From Ramazzottius varieornatus (taxonomy: Eukaryota > Tardigrada > Eutardigrada > Parachela > Ramazzottiidae): a stretch of 64,000 nt of DNA. The stretch's first letter is position 1. Each line of letters opens with the position of its first letter. Positions 12,101-24,700 of the stretch are shown here, piece by piece. The stretch covers positions 924,278-988,277 of the forward strand of contig BDGG01000004.1 in NCBI GenBank assembly GCA_001949185.1, written 5' to 3'. A program made the translations under genes and the position numbers. Below the pieces are notes generated by a model that ran no database searches, had not been told where the DNA came from, and saw nothing but the letters and a program-made list of their open reading frames with translations.

Positions 12101-13682
12101 AGGTGTCATGTATTTTATCCGATATAATGTTTTGTGTTTATTGTAGTTCGAAGCTGGAAGGTGACTTGAAGAGGTTGCGCGTGGACCTGCAACTCAGTCG
12201 GCAGATCGAGCAGGACTTGAAGAGCCAGATGGCGACGCTGACAAGCAGTGACAGGTCCATCCGGTCCGAAATGGCCAAGCTCCAGACTGACAATGACCTG
12301 CTTCAGCAACGCTTGACCAATCTACTAGCTGCTCGTACTCAGGACAAACAAAATGCTCTGCTGGCGGAAAAGAAGCTTGCTGAAGAAAAGAAATTGAGGC
12401 AACAAAGCGAGGCGCAGCTGGAGAAAGAACGGAAGCAACGCAAGGCCCAAGACGAAATGTACGTTCAACTCGGTGTCCATAACTTACGGGCCTTTTGATT
12501 GGTATTTCAATGCTATGGCTGTTCGGATTACCAGGACCTCGGAAATTGGGGTCTAGACAAACAACGTCGACCAGATCGTTCTTTCATGTGGTGCACGTTT
12601 TCACCGAAAAACGGTGGAGATGTGCGCCAGTCGGGAAAACAATCTTGTCATGTTTGTTGGCCGAGCTGCCAAATGATTCGTGCAATTTCCGCTAGCCGAT
12701 GTTGATGTGTGATCTTCCTTCAGAGTACCCGAATGCTCAACGACGTGTAAGCAGCAGAAACGCGATTTGGAGAATGAGTTACAGCAAATCAAGCGCGATT
12801 TGGCTAGCAAGGACGAGAAGATGCGAAATCAAGGAGCAGAAATCAACGTGAGTATTTTAATCATGCTTTGAAATCCATTCATGCCTGATGGGTGTTTTTG
12901 CTCGATATTTAGTCGATGAAACAACAGAAGGAGAGCACACGAGAAACCGACAGGTTGATGTCTACCATCACGCAACTGCAAGACCGCAATGCTCACTTGG
13001 AACACTCGCTGGGCGCGGAGACCCGCCTGAAACTGGAACTGTTTTCGGCACTCGGTGAAGCCAAACGACAAGTGGAAATCTCTCAGAGTAAGATAACAGT
13101 GTTGAACTTCTGTCTGTCAGTGAAAGTCTTGTAACCAAAGTGGTTCGAAATGAAATGGGAGCTCAGCTAACAATCTCGACACGAGCGTTTTCCTAAGTAG
13201 CGCACGTTTGCAACCAATAAAGTCGACAGCGTGCGCCACTTGGAAAATATCTTGCCGCATTGACTGCCGAGCTTCCAAAAATGACTTATTCAATCGTAGA
13301 GTTGAGTCTCAAGAACTTGAGTCCTGAAAATTCAGTTGGGAAGATTACGCTCACTGGTTTTCGAGTAACGATGTCGTTACGAACCAAGTCGTGTATTGAC
13401 ATGATTTTTTTCCTGCCTTCTACAGTTAACATTGGAGATCGCGATAAGGAAATTCGTCAATTAAAACAGACGATCGCGCGCATCACTGAAGCCATGAATT
13501 TGCTACCATCGAGCGGCAATCAGTCCTCCATCGCTTCGTTCTTGGCCGACGCCTCCAAGCAGCATCAGCAGCAGCAACAACAACAACAACAACAAGCCCA
13601 GTCCAACCAGCAGAAGGGACTCCAAGCCTCCGGTAGCCAGTCCAGCACCAACCGCAGCCTCTCCTCACCCGACTACCAATAG
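9130..13682 (+). CDS. MACO1: Macoilin (multi-pass ER/neuronal membrane protein)
   Basis: Eleven exons: 9130-9212, 9866-10007, 10146-10255, 10332-10529, 10652-10718, 10809-10929, 11177-11873, 12147-12458, 12724-12847, 12913-13087, 13426-13682; 761 aa. Macoilins are ER membrane proteins needed for normal neuronal excitability in worms. The start MKRRNAEVTKNRKCPKR matches the vertebrate MKRRNADCSKLRRPLKR. The N-terminal membrane segments follow (FMAGKLLIMWMVIVALDF, FTVFFISMVVTSDILVY, IERGVCLQNAIIWMVFLYLE, CRPFAAHCMGYPLVTLSF). Residues about 241-473, almost one exon, are Ser-rich and poorly conserved. From about 474 there is a long coiled coil (SIRSEMAKLQTDNDLLQQRL, HLEHSLGAETRLKLELFSAL). The C-terminus has a CAG/CAA-coded Gln run and a SLSSPDYQ end. 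Three of its ten introns carry foldback elements. Confidence 0.93.
11982..12097. repeat. Foldback element copy 1 (macoilin intron 7)
   Basis: The element starts TGGGAGCTCGGCAAAC and ends with the reverse complement (TTTACCGAGCTCCCA). Inside, a second inverted pair, AAGTGACGCACG and GCATGCGCCACTTGG, flanks a short loop. It is one of the best preserved copies, 116 bp, wholly intronic. Confidence 0.8.
12535..12674. repeat. Foldback element copy 2, degenerate (macoilin intron 8)
   Basis: This has the same architecture, with GACAAACAACGTCGACCAG on the left, an inner GTGGTGCACG / GTGCGCCAGTCGG pair and TGTTTGTTGGCCGAGCTGCC on the right. Outer ends have drifted, so the limits are approximate. Confidence 0.6.
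13156..13277. repeat. Foldback element copy 3 (macoilin intron 10)
   Basis: It starts TGGGAGCTCAGCTAAC and ends TGCCGAGCTTCCA, with inner AAGTAGCGCACG and GTGCGCCACTTGG. The length is 122 bp, between the donor at 13087 and the acceptor before 13426. Confidence 0.75.
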
Positions 13683-14117
13683 CCCAGCCAGTCCACTTTA
13701 CCTTCTCTCGGGTCTTCACTTTGGGTGTAGCGATAAAGTTCCACACAACCTCAGACTTTTGCTTGTTTTTTCTTCTTTTTCTTCACACGGAACAGGAACA
13801 CAGTTACAGACAACTTCATTTCACACCCAATGTACTGTAATAACGTGTGGGCTAACATCTATTCTCTCTTACTATTCTCTCTGTTGTTGAAACATGTTTG
13901 CATTGTCATATAAGCGCGAGAAACTGGTCCCCCTTCATACGTTCAGAAATATGGAATTTGAATTATTTCTGCTGTCTTGTAAATACTCGACGGACTTGAT
14001 TATTTCCACTCCACTTTCTCTTTAACCTTCGCTTAATTTCTAACTCGACGGAGGAAAATGTTGGAGACTTGGAGAGCCTCGCGTTTTCCTTTTATTTTTA
14101 ATATCCGTTAATTACCG

Positions 14118-14123
14118 AATAAA
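14118..14123 (+). terminator. Poly(A) signal of macoilin
   Basis: AATAAA about 435 bp beyond the macoilin stop, in AT-rich sequence with no intervening gene. Confidence 0.5.
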
Positions 14124-15461
14124 ACTGGTTTCTACAAAGAAAGATAGTCGACCGGAAGTTCTTCGGTGTCGGCGGTGGAGGTGTGTCTAGTTCGCGTCCG
14201 TGCTCGCCTAAATTTAAAGCCAATGGAATCTTACACCGATCTGACGATTACGGTGTTTACTAGAGCGCGGTCGAGGTTGAGCTCATATGATTATTATCCG
14301 ATAAAGAGGTTTGCTTCTTCCTGTCGTAGTATTAAAGTCGATTGCCAAAACTCATCACGCCATGTGATTATCTCATCATGGAGTCACACTTTACGTACGC
14401 AGGCTGACTACCATCAGTATCGCGTAAGATTGAGCGCGATTACCCAGATTTCGCAACAGGGAAAAAAGAGCACCAAACCTGTAAACGTGCAAAATTTCGA
14501 GTCCGGGTTCTGCGTTCAAGGACCCATGGAATTCTGCAATTACGTAGTTGCCAAAGTGGCCAACCATGGCTGGCCGAAAGCTTGGCACAGCGATGACACG
14601 CCTTTCGATAGGCACTTTCGAAGTTAATGCGTAGTGAAACGCCGTGAAATCTTTTGAAGTTTAAAAGCGCCAGCGTTTTCAGTTTTTTGTACAAACCGAC
14701 TTTAGCAGGTTAGCTTCTTTCCGTTCTTCGGATGCCAGAAGAAAGTTTTGAAAAGTTAGCTCTGCATTCGAGTTTGCAGTCTGAAACCTATCAGTGATTA
14801 ATGTTACCCGAGCTTGATTACACCCTCCACCGCAGTGACCGCACAACGCTGGAACCACATGTGACTCAGGTGAGAATATATTCCCTTCGGGTGTTTTTAC
14901 AGTTGGGAAACTAGTTTGACTTTACTATCAGACTCTGTGTTTACTCGTCCTCGTCGGAGTCTGATGCCCGAAGACCGAAGTTCATTTTGTTACAGATGCA
15001 GTATGGTTGGAATTGGAAACGATATTTCCAAAGCTGGATAAGCTGGACGGGAAATTACTGAAGAAGCGAACTATACCATTGCAATCTACTGCAGTTCGTC
15101 CCGAAATCTGCCCTTCACGAAGAGGTCGCGTAAGACATTGACTCGCGGTTCGATCAGTGGGGTAAGTCAGTGTGTTCTTTGCACCATCCACGCGACAGCT
15201 GGCTGCTTCTGGACCTTAAAGGCTTAAATGTCATTCCCTGACTTCGTGTCTAGGGCGGTGAATCGACGCTAACAGAACACGCTTTCCGTAATTTCCTTAC
15301 ATGTGGCCCGTTTACGTTGGACGAACTGTCAGATGGACTGATCAGGGACAGCCAGCAGTTTTTCTTGCAACGTATCAACTAGAAGATTAACGCTCCGAAT
15401 GTGCATTGATCGACTAACCATGACGTATCTTGCAGGTGGAAGAAAGCTGAACGTGGCCCTG
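14124..15461. other. Spacer and lipase 5' flank
   Basis: A long open frame on the plus strand (14166-14627) starts at GTG, has no ATG-initiated or domain-like protein, and is not linked by splice sites to the lipase. The acceptor-like CTTGCAG just before 15436 suggests that the first coding exon of the lipase also carries 5' untranslated sequence joined to an upstream non-coding exon, which I could not place. Confidence 0.4.
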
Positions 15462-18346
15462 ATGGCTCCCCGAAAGAAAGTTACATTGTCCATGTCGGGT
15501 GGTGGATTCCTGGGCATCTACCACATTGGCGTTGCTAGCTGCTTCAGAGAGATGGAGGAACACTTCGAAGTGGAGAAGATCGCGGGTGCCTCAGCTGGCG
15601 CAATTGCTGCAGCATGCTACCTGTGTCGTTGCTGTCTCGGTAAGCAGATAATCTCTATACTTACCTCCTCATCTTGCCGCCTCGTCCTCAAAATTAACTC
15701 TAAATTAAAATTCAAAGATTCTTCAACATCGAGAAGAAATTCCGGAGACAAATAACCTTTTTGGCGTTATCTAATCGCTAAAACGAAAAGTGCGCGAGTT
15801 GGCCAGGGGGATGTGCGCGATTTGGTCAGGGACATATGCACAGGCTGATCAGTACCCAGTTGGTCTTTCTCTGAGTTAATTTTGTGTGATTTTGTTATGT
15901 AGGCCAAGCAGCATCGGACGTTCTGAAGATTGCGCAAATGGGTCGGTCCTCACCGATAGGGCCTCTTTCGCCGCGGTTCCGGGTGGTTAATGCGCTGAGG
16001 AACGGCCTGGAACGGATTCTTCCAGATGACGCCCACATCATATGCAGTGGTCGGCTGTCGGTTAGCATGACGCGTTGTATGGATGGCGGAAACAAGATTG
16101 TTTCCCACTTCGAAAGCAAAGCTGAACTGATTCAGGCTTTGATTTGCTCTTCGTTTGTTCCATTTTACTCGGGTCTGGTTCCTCCTTACTTCCATGACGC
16201 GGTACGTGTAGAAAATCCTCGAGTATTCAGTATAGAAATTAAATCCATATCTTTTACTTTTATCGTCCAGAGGTACTGGGACGGTGGACTGACCGACAAC
16301 ATGCCAGTCTTTGATCCTTTCACCATAACGATATCGCCGTTCTCGGGTGAAAGCGACATCTGTCCGTCAGACGACTTTGCGCTGTCGTTCATGGAGATGA
16401 ACTTCGCCAACCAAAGCTTCAGACTAAATTCTAAGAATGCGTTCCGCCTCTCGCGAGCACTTTTCCCACCTCATCCCGATGTTCTTCGCGAAATCTGTGA
16501 GGAAGGCTACATTGACGCTCTCCGGTTTATCAAAAAGACCCGTAAGTCTCCCCTCAAGGCTTTCCATTTACTGTACACTTATCCACAGAAACGGTCTGTT
16601 ATTTACTGATCCATCGTCCATGTCCATGTGGCTTTTCATAGTGTTATGTGAAATGGTGAAAGGGCCTTCACGACTGCCATTTACACCTGTGACCGAAGCG
16701 GGTACCGTGGACACAAGTCCACCGACACCGGATCAGCTACCTTCTTCCGCTTTCCCTCCAATCTCTCACTCTTCTGTAGAGACGGACGACGACACAAGGT
16801 GTGGTATCAAGAACGACGAAAAAGCCAGAACCTCAGTCGAAACATGGGAGCCCATGGAAGGACGTTTACATCGGTCAAACAGCGTTGATCAGGTCATGCA
16901 AATCCTCAACCGATCCTCCACCACTCACAACCTTCCCACACCTGTCATGGATGGTAAGCCATTTCCCCAGTCACTCTGCTCTGCCTGAAATTTGGGCAGT
17001 GAACTAACGACGTTAATTCTTCCTATCTTTAGCACTGAAAGAAGCCTCAGAGTCCGCGCAGCATCCAATAATTCGGGCACTGTCCTTCGTGGCCATACCG
17101 TGGGTCCTTCCTCTGGAGATTGTCTACTCGACGTGCGTCCGCCTGATCGAGTTGACACCAAGGCCGGTTACGATGGATGTGCAGCATTACTTGGACATCT
17201 TCGCCAGAGTGGCCCAGAATGTGGCAGATGGTCTCATGCAAAGCCATTCACGAGATGGAGCCTGGTACAGTAGTCTATTCTCTTTATCCAGGTTCTTGTA
17301 TGCAGCACAAAATTATACAAAGATGGCCCGTATTAGTGCATGAGTCTGTCGTTTTAAGCTTTTGCGGTTTCAAGTTTGGACAGATTCTCCCCGTGGCGCA
17401 GTTGTAAATTCTGGTGCATGTCACTATTTTGTTTGCATGGTACGGTTGGTGCTCTTCCGAATAAATTTGTACAGTGGTCTTGTGGGTCACAATTTTAGTT
17501 CGGTATCTTGCTGCATGCCTGGACTGGCTGGCATTTTCTTCCCGTAAAGTGCGCGGAAAAGAAGTTCATTTGGTGCGCTAGTACTATGTATCAATATCTG
17601 CTCGCTATCCTCATCATTCAAGCCAGCGCTTTCATGAACATACTGTAGAAAAGTGGCTGTGACTGACCGAAGGACCATTCCAATGAGCACAAACTCAGGT
17701 TTAGCAGAAATTTTGGAAGAAAACTCTCTCATGGCTTTGGAATGTGTAACGATTCCCGTATGCAGAGCGGGAATACAATACTTTGCTAAAAACGCGTTGG
17801 TTTTGATCGTAGTTTTGCTTTTTCACAGGTTGCAACAAAAGTGCCATTGTCATCCGGAAGACCGGCAACAGTTTGTCGGGCTCAACAGTCTCGGGGAAGA
17901 CAGTAACGGATGTTTGCTACATGGTAGCGCTAACATCACACCGAAGCACCAGCTGTCGTTCGCCGTTATGCTAGTGGAAGAGTCGGCGAACATGCCGGAA
18001 GTTAAGCCTTGCCAACCCGGTAGCCTCCATAAAGCGACGGAAACGGCCATCTTAACGGCCAGTGTACGCTGCCTCGACCCTAACGACGTTAGCGGCGTTC
18101 CACTCTTCCCAACGGAACACGATGCGCTCGACATGAGCGCACTCCAAGTCAGCGCCGAATGCAATGACATTATCCAACAGTTTGAAACGGAAATTGCCGA
18201 TTATTTCAAAGTATAATTTCCCTTTTTCTGATCTTGTTACTAGTTGGAAAGTGAAATAAATACGCGGACTGATCTTACTTTCCTGCTTGTAGGCAAAGTT
18301 GGAATACGAAGCAACTGAGCCCAAGTTCAACTGTGAAGGTTCTTGA
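15462..18346 (+). CDS. PNPLA2: Patatin-like triacylglycerol lipase (ATGL/brummer type)
   Basis: Hydrolyses the first ester bond of stored triacylglycerol at lipid droplets. Exons: 15462-15639, 15903-16201, 16271-16545, 16589-16953, 17033-17264, 17829-18210 and possibly 18293-18346 (594 aa; 578 aa if translation stops at 18216). The N-terminus has the glycine-rich oxyanion loop (SGGGFLG), the GASAG elbow with nucleophile Ser44, the catalytic Asp163 in WDGGLTDN, and the family block ITISPFSGESDICPSD. The later exon at 17033 gives the hydrophobic segment FVAIPWVLPLEIV, like the droplet-targeting region. The junction 16545/16589 is weak: the strong donor at 16542 (GTAAGT) gives the wrong frame, and the model uses GTCTCC four bases on, to continue into NGLLF. 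An AATAAA at about 18255 favours the 18216 stop; a good acceptor at 18292 favours the longer form. Confidence 0.85.
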
Positions 18347-21300
18347 AGATCAACGGGTGCGGAAGAAGAAAGGAGGCTCTAGTGGAGCCGTTTTAGCTTT
18401 GAACTTTATTTGTTCTGAAATCTGTCGGTTTTTCTTGTTTCGGTATAGTGTAAATACGAATACGGGCGTTTTATTTGTGGTGATAACTTCGGTTTTTGAT
18501 TCTGGTCAGATTATAGGTCTCACATCTTCCTGATCTTTTCTCTGCAGCTCCCAGTTGTCCCTCGGTTTTCTAGAGTGTTGGCACGTGGGATAATTTTATC
18601 GTCTCAGATATTTTAGGTAAAAAAGTCAAATCCGACTAAGTGCCGCCGTCTTGCCGTCTGGTCCACGAACGAACTTCTGTCTTCAGTATCAGGCCTTTAC
18701 CTATGAAATTTCGGTTTTTTGTGCCCTAGTTTAGAAATTCATATCACGGAAACACTTCCACCTCTCCTATTGTAATTTGGCGCAAATAATATCTCAAATC
18801 TCTTTTCTCAAATAGGTAGTAAACTGCCCATGACACGTATTTCCAGCATTTCTTAAAAATATAACTTATCAACTTATTAAAGTTTGAAAATATCGCAAAA
18901 CTTACTGTATTGACCACTGCTCATCGCCTGATTGGCTTAAAAGTTCAAGCTGTAAGAGAAACAATAGCAAGATGAATATGATTTCGAAAGCACGAAAAGT
19001 TTTTGGTCGAAATGTTTTCTTCCAGAAAATCAGCCGCTTGCAAGTTTACCCCCAGAAAAGCAAGAGATCTCAAAGATACCGAGTGTCGCTCAAGGCTCCT
19101 CGGCGAATAACTATTTCCAAACTTGGAATGGTGATAGAAGACACATCAGCTGCGTCCCCCAGCACAACATATAAAGGAACGGTTAATGCTGTGAGACAGG
19201 AAAATTCGGAAGCGAATACCTCCCTAAACTTGCTCACCTGAGATAACTCTGATCACCACCCGGTATTTCAGGAAAGCTTTTTCCAAAATTCTGCAGGCCG
19301 AATTCCAAGCTCAGTTTCCTTTACTACGTAGCACGAGTGTAGTACTAGAGGACGGGACACTTTTTGGATCAGGCCGCCACTGTCGAAAGAGAAAGATTTC
19401 CGAATGAGATTCAGTTTCGAGTTTCTTCCTTCCTTCCACAATTTTACTTATTTCCTAGGACGTTCACTGCGGCTAGCTTTCTTTTTCAGAAAATTGACGA
19501 AAGACTTCTGGTGACATGCAATCTAAGTTAGACTTTGAGAGTCGTCATACAAAGTCGCAAAGAGGTTTCAAAGATGATCCAAGAGGTTTCAAAGTCGAGA
19601 ACCGAAATTTCGTATGATAATCCGAAATAACCTGATGATTCGATTGTGACATTGAAATCGGTCGTTTCCGCCAGTGTTGGTCTTCCTTCGCTACCTCAAG
19701 TCACGTTTGTCATCACGCTCATCCTCTTTTCCCGGTCCCATATAGCGGTAGGCGCAAGACGGTGAACCTGGTTGGAGAACTCTTCAAGAACCCTTGCATC
19801 ACACCGTGCACGCGTTCATGCATTGTCTTGAGTTCGACGGCGGACAACAGGCGTAGTTACTCGAAGTGCCCTCCTGCGTTCAAGATATTTTTGAATTTGA
19901 CTAGCTACGCAGGAAACTTGTAAGCAGACGAGGAAGCACTACACGCGGCTTTCACGCGTTATCTTAAAGCAACATATTAATGCACCTTCGCGGAATGTGC
20001 CAGTGCCAACAAGTCTCTGGTCGAAGCTAAAAATAGCCACCAGGAATGTTTTCGAATAACTTATACCTTTGTTTCGACAAGATCGATGCGTTAATGATTC
20101 ACAAGAGCGTGTGTTGCCTTTGTTCATGAATTGTCAGTCGGGAGCCCCGCTCGACGCTCGGGCGCCAAGTCTCGCACGTCGGAGGTCCTCGGAGAAATTT
20201 TAATAAACAAATGTCCGCGTTGCTTCGACCGTCGTGAATTTGCGTATGGCGGTTCTCTTTACGCTCGTTTAAAATGTCAGCACGATGAGATATGCGTGCT
20301 CACGAAAGTTCGACGTATGAGCAACGCCTTTGGCCATCAAAACTGATCATACCATTAGATAGCTCGGCCTCGCTGGAGCACGGCAAGGCCGACACAGGAA
20401 AGACCGTGCCGGAGAGAGAATCTGCGGGATATTTAAAGGAGCAAAATCAGCGATTGGAATTTTTTTATCGATATGCAAGCTGACAAACTCACGTTACAAG
20501 CAATGGAAGGAAGATAGCGGGTCCTCGGTTGGCCTGTACAAGCGACCGTAAGTCTTTTTACAGCTAGACCAGAGCCTTCACCGTGAAGACGTGAATGCCG
20601 TCTCACTCGAAGGAGCATTTAAGTTATCAACTCACTCTTCGATCGTTTTCCTTCATCTAGCCTTCCAGCTCAGCTTGGTCTGATCGACCTATTCTGGAGT
20701 CATTTCCGGTGGCTGAGCGCTGTGCACTTTCTATAATATTAGAGACCAAGTTACAAAACTGAATTACCTCCCTTGTATAGGCAGTATGTCATATGATATA
20801 TGTGTTGACTTACATGCGTGACGTGCTCGGCTGAAACGGTGGATTATCTCCTTCATAGTCGCAGGATTTTATTGATTCCCTAGCTTCCAAGGAAGACCCG
20901 AGCGCAGGAAGGAACGGAGGAAAGCCCTGCACGTCTGTATGTATGGAAGATCCTTCTTGCCAGCGCCAGTTCACTACAAAGTAGGCACTGTGTGTTTTTT
21001 CCCATCTCGCATCTGCCTTGCTGGGGAGGCTGCCTTTGCTTCTGCTCCTCGCCTGTTCCTGTCGTGCCGCTGCATCAAGCATCAACGATTTCCCAGACTG
21101 CAATTGCTACACACATCTACCACAATCATCAGCTTGAAACACAACCTTCCACCAGAAGGGGAACAGCAATCGAGCTTGCTTCTTTGCCTTGACTTTCAAC
21201 GGGATACAGATCTTTCCCATCGTTTGGCATAACTGCTCCTCTTGTTGCTCCATCCACATCCTGCTGCCTTCTGTCCACAGCTCAAGAAATTTGTGCAGCC

Positions 21301-21735
21301 GCCTGAAATTGTATCCATCACTGAATCGAATGGAATTTGATCCCTCTGGCTAATCTGCAAGACAAAACAGATGTAGCTGTTGATTGAATTTGTTGATTAC
21401 CCTTACCTTACTACCCTTGCTTACGGAGTGCATTGATTGGTTGATCGGCCACGGCTAAAGTCCGACTGTCTCGTCGTTACAAAAGAGGATCCTATTGTTC
21501 GACTGTTGATCCGGAAGATTTGAAAATGAAAGTAAGGAGAAATTGTGGGCGGTTGCTTTCGTCTGCTGGTTTGTTGAGAGAACATGGGATGGGATAATCT
21601 CAAGGAAGGAGATCGTCTGACTTCAAGGAATTCAAATTCCGCCCTGTAATCTTGACCCGCACTGTTTCTTTTGTTGGACTTGTCTTGATTGTTTGCGGAA
21701 TACTACGTACCACTGGTCAAGCCCGCGCGATCTCA
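18347..21735. other. 3.4-kb gene-poor spacer
   Basis: Short open frames on both strands (for example 18972-19241 and 20939-21232) have no splice context or recognisable domain. I see no RNA gene. The stretch before 21736 is presumably promoter and 5' untranslated sequence for NCS-1. Confidence 0.45.
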
Positions 21736-24700
21736 ATGGGGAAACGGAATAGCAAACTCAAAGCTGACAGTATTCAGGAGCTGGCGGACAAAACCCACTG
21801 TAATTGATGAACCTCTTCTTTATCCTCCCTAAGTCGGTCACGGAAGCGGAAGTTAATCGTTGTTTTCTTTGCAGTTACGGAGAAGGAACTAAGGCAATGG
21901 TAAGAGGAAGAATTGGGGTTGGTAAAGTTTATTTACGGCTAATTGGGATTGGGTGTTGCGTGGGTGGGGCTGTTGAGTGATTGGTCGATATCAGGTAAAG
22001 TATTTTTTAACGTGAGCGGCATGCGCTACTATTTATCTTCAGGCCATGGTGATGGTGGTTCCTCATCATTAGTCCTGGACGGTTGCACCACATCCTCATT
22101 GGATAATGTGCCACCAGGGAGAAACTAACATGCTCATCCTCTGCGTGCAGATTGCACGGAAAGAAACAAACAGAATTCAAAGATGGAGGTTGAGAGTGGA
22201 AAACAACAACTAGAATTCACAATAATTTTCGTTTCTTTTGTTGCACAGTGAAGAAATAGGAGATGGGATGAATAAACCATCCAAAGATAGAAGAAATGAG
22301 CAGGATCGATAAGGAATATTTAGAAACGTAAAGAGTGGGTTGGAAAAAGAGTAGAAAGGGAAGAGGAAGTGACAGTTGAAAGTGGAGAGCGACGCGCAAC
22401 GGTACCAACAGTGTGCTAGAGGTGTTTTGTCACTAAGCTCCAATCAGTACTGATCGAACTACCTTGGGTGTCGCACGACCCATGTTGCCGAGTTAGCCTA
22501 GAAAGAGGCCCTTCCGGGTTGTCCAGTTTACACAAAGTGAAAACTTTTATCGGGTATAGTTTTCGATACTTTCTGCTTTCTCCAGCCCGGATTTACTGAA
22601 TGAATGGAGCGCAGGTGATGCCGAGGTGGGGCTTGTTTCGGAGTAAGGCCGAGTTTCGAGGTGTGAGCTCCGACAGAGTGATGACAGGTAGACATTCTCG
22701 AGTGTTTTACAGGATATTGTTAAATCACAGGAAGCAAATATAACCACCACGGCGTGCGTGATGAAGCAAGCGAGAGCGAGAGCCACACGGCAACCCAGCC
22801 CTTAAAAATACCTGCTGCCTCGTCACTCTTCATTTCATGATGATCAAAGTATTTTATGGCGCAATGATTAGTTGATTCTTCTCCATCAACTGTCGTGAAA
22901 ACGACCGCGTGGTAATTTATTACCTGTCATGAAACAAGGAAGAATTATTGACGGTACTGTTGGAGCTTAGAATGACCACATTGAGCGAAAGCTGGACAAC
23001 AGTATTACAATGTACTGCAAACTGGTAATTTGAGCCTCTTGTCAGTCGGGAAGAAAACTGAAGGGAATTATCATTGAAATCGGTACACGTGTAGTGCTAC
23101 AGCATTAAGCTGGTTAGGTCTACGAAATTTTAGTACGGTGGCACAACAAAGATGGTTTTGAAGGCATTATGCAATTCTTAGGTTCCTCAGACTATGATAA
23201 GCAAGACTATGATGCTCGCGGGTCCCGTGCGCGACTGCGTCGTCGGGCTTGCTTCGGGTTTCGTGGACTGTTCGGTACAGTAACAAAGCAAATAAATGTC
23301 GTACGTTGGCACGTTTGTTTTCGGGGACTTGAACAAATATTACGCGACCAGATTGCCTTCGATTCTTCAAAAGGCCTAACCAAGAGCCAATACTGCTCCA
23401 ATCCTCCCCCGCCCTTCGCGCAACTTACCATCTAAGATTCGATTTGAGTTACTAATCATATTCATTTTTCTTATTTTACAGGCACAAATGCTTCATAAAA
23501 GACTGTCCAGAAGGAGCCTTATCCAGAGAAGTAAGTTCTCCACCCCAATCTTCCACAACCCAAAAAGGGTTGCGTAGTCGATTATGGGGGGAAAATCCAG
23601 TTCAGATATTAGAAATCTGACAAAATTCATGCAGCTTAATTTGGACTAATTATTTTTTCCGGCGAAAGATGCCTGGATAGACCTGGTGTCGGAAATGACG
23701 AGAAACTAAGAGGCCCGGGTAGTAGGCAAGAATTACGAGGTGCCGGAAGGATAGATGTGCTGGATCAGCCCGGTTATTGCATGTTTCTGTTGCAAGCCTG
23801 AGGAAGGAATTTAAGATAGCTGGGAAGTGGCAGACGATGCGAAGGTGGAGTGCGAGTGTTTACCATCAGGAGCGCGGTGGCTGTCAGACAAATTCTCCAC
23901 TTCCCGAACTGTCTCGTATTTGGCCTGACCTGAATTATATGGTTCCAAAGCTTGGCTTTGGAACCAGTCAATTCGGTTGGCCGATGATTAATGGCTTATT
24001 AAGTTGGATGTCAAGCTGACAACTTTACTTCACCAACAACACCCAGTTCATATACCATCCGAAACTTTGGCGGGAGAGAATGCACAGTTGACCCGGGAGC
24101 TTACTCCACCGTGTTCAGGGTAATATGATCGCTGACCTTTTGCCGTCCTCCACAGGCGAAGAAACGCTTCCGTGCAATTCCTGACTGGAAACGGTCTCGC
24201 ACTGACATTTTGATTGACAAGCTGGCAATCACTGCAAAGAATAAGGGGCAAATATGTTCTAATGTCGATGGGGAATACTCCGGGACTCTATGGGTTGTGA
24301 ATTAGCTGGCATTAGGTTGTGCAAGTGTGTGGCAGACAGGGGTTGTTAGACGATGTCAGTTTGCTGCCTTACAAGTTTGGGCAGTTAGTAGGTAATTTGT
24401 GGTGACGGCTTGCCGTCTAGAGAGTGATGAAAGTCGTGGAGGGCCAAGGCAGATCATGGTAGGGAGCTCGAGTCGATCTTTTAATGCCAGTTCCCCGCGG
24501 TTCCTGCTCGTCTACAACTGTACATCGAGGGTTGGCATTGCCATGTTAACAAGAAGCTTACAAGCGGATTTAGTTTGGCTAATGTGCGGTGTTAGAGGGG
24601 AACAAGCGAGCGAGCGAGACGACGTCATGAAATCATGGTGGCAAATATAACATTTAGCGGAGGAGATGTAAAAAGGCCAAAGTGTCTGACGTCGGTGTTA

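Noticed and set aside
14166-14627. 153-codon plus-strand open frame between macoilin and the lipase
   Set aside because: It begins at GTG, has no domain or composition like a protein, and no splice link to neighbours; likely chance.
20810-21232. Overlapping 97-codon open frames on both strands upstream of NCS-1
   Set aside because: They mirror each other and lack any coding signature; probably GC-balanced non-coding DNA.
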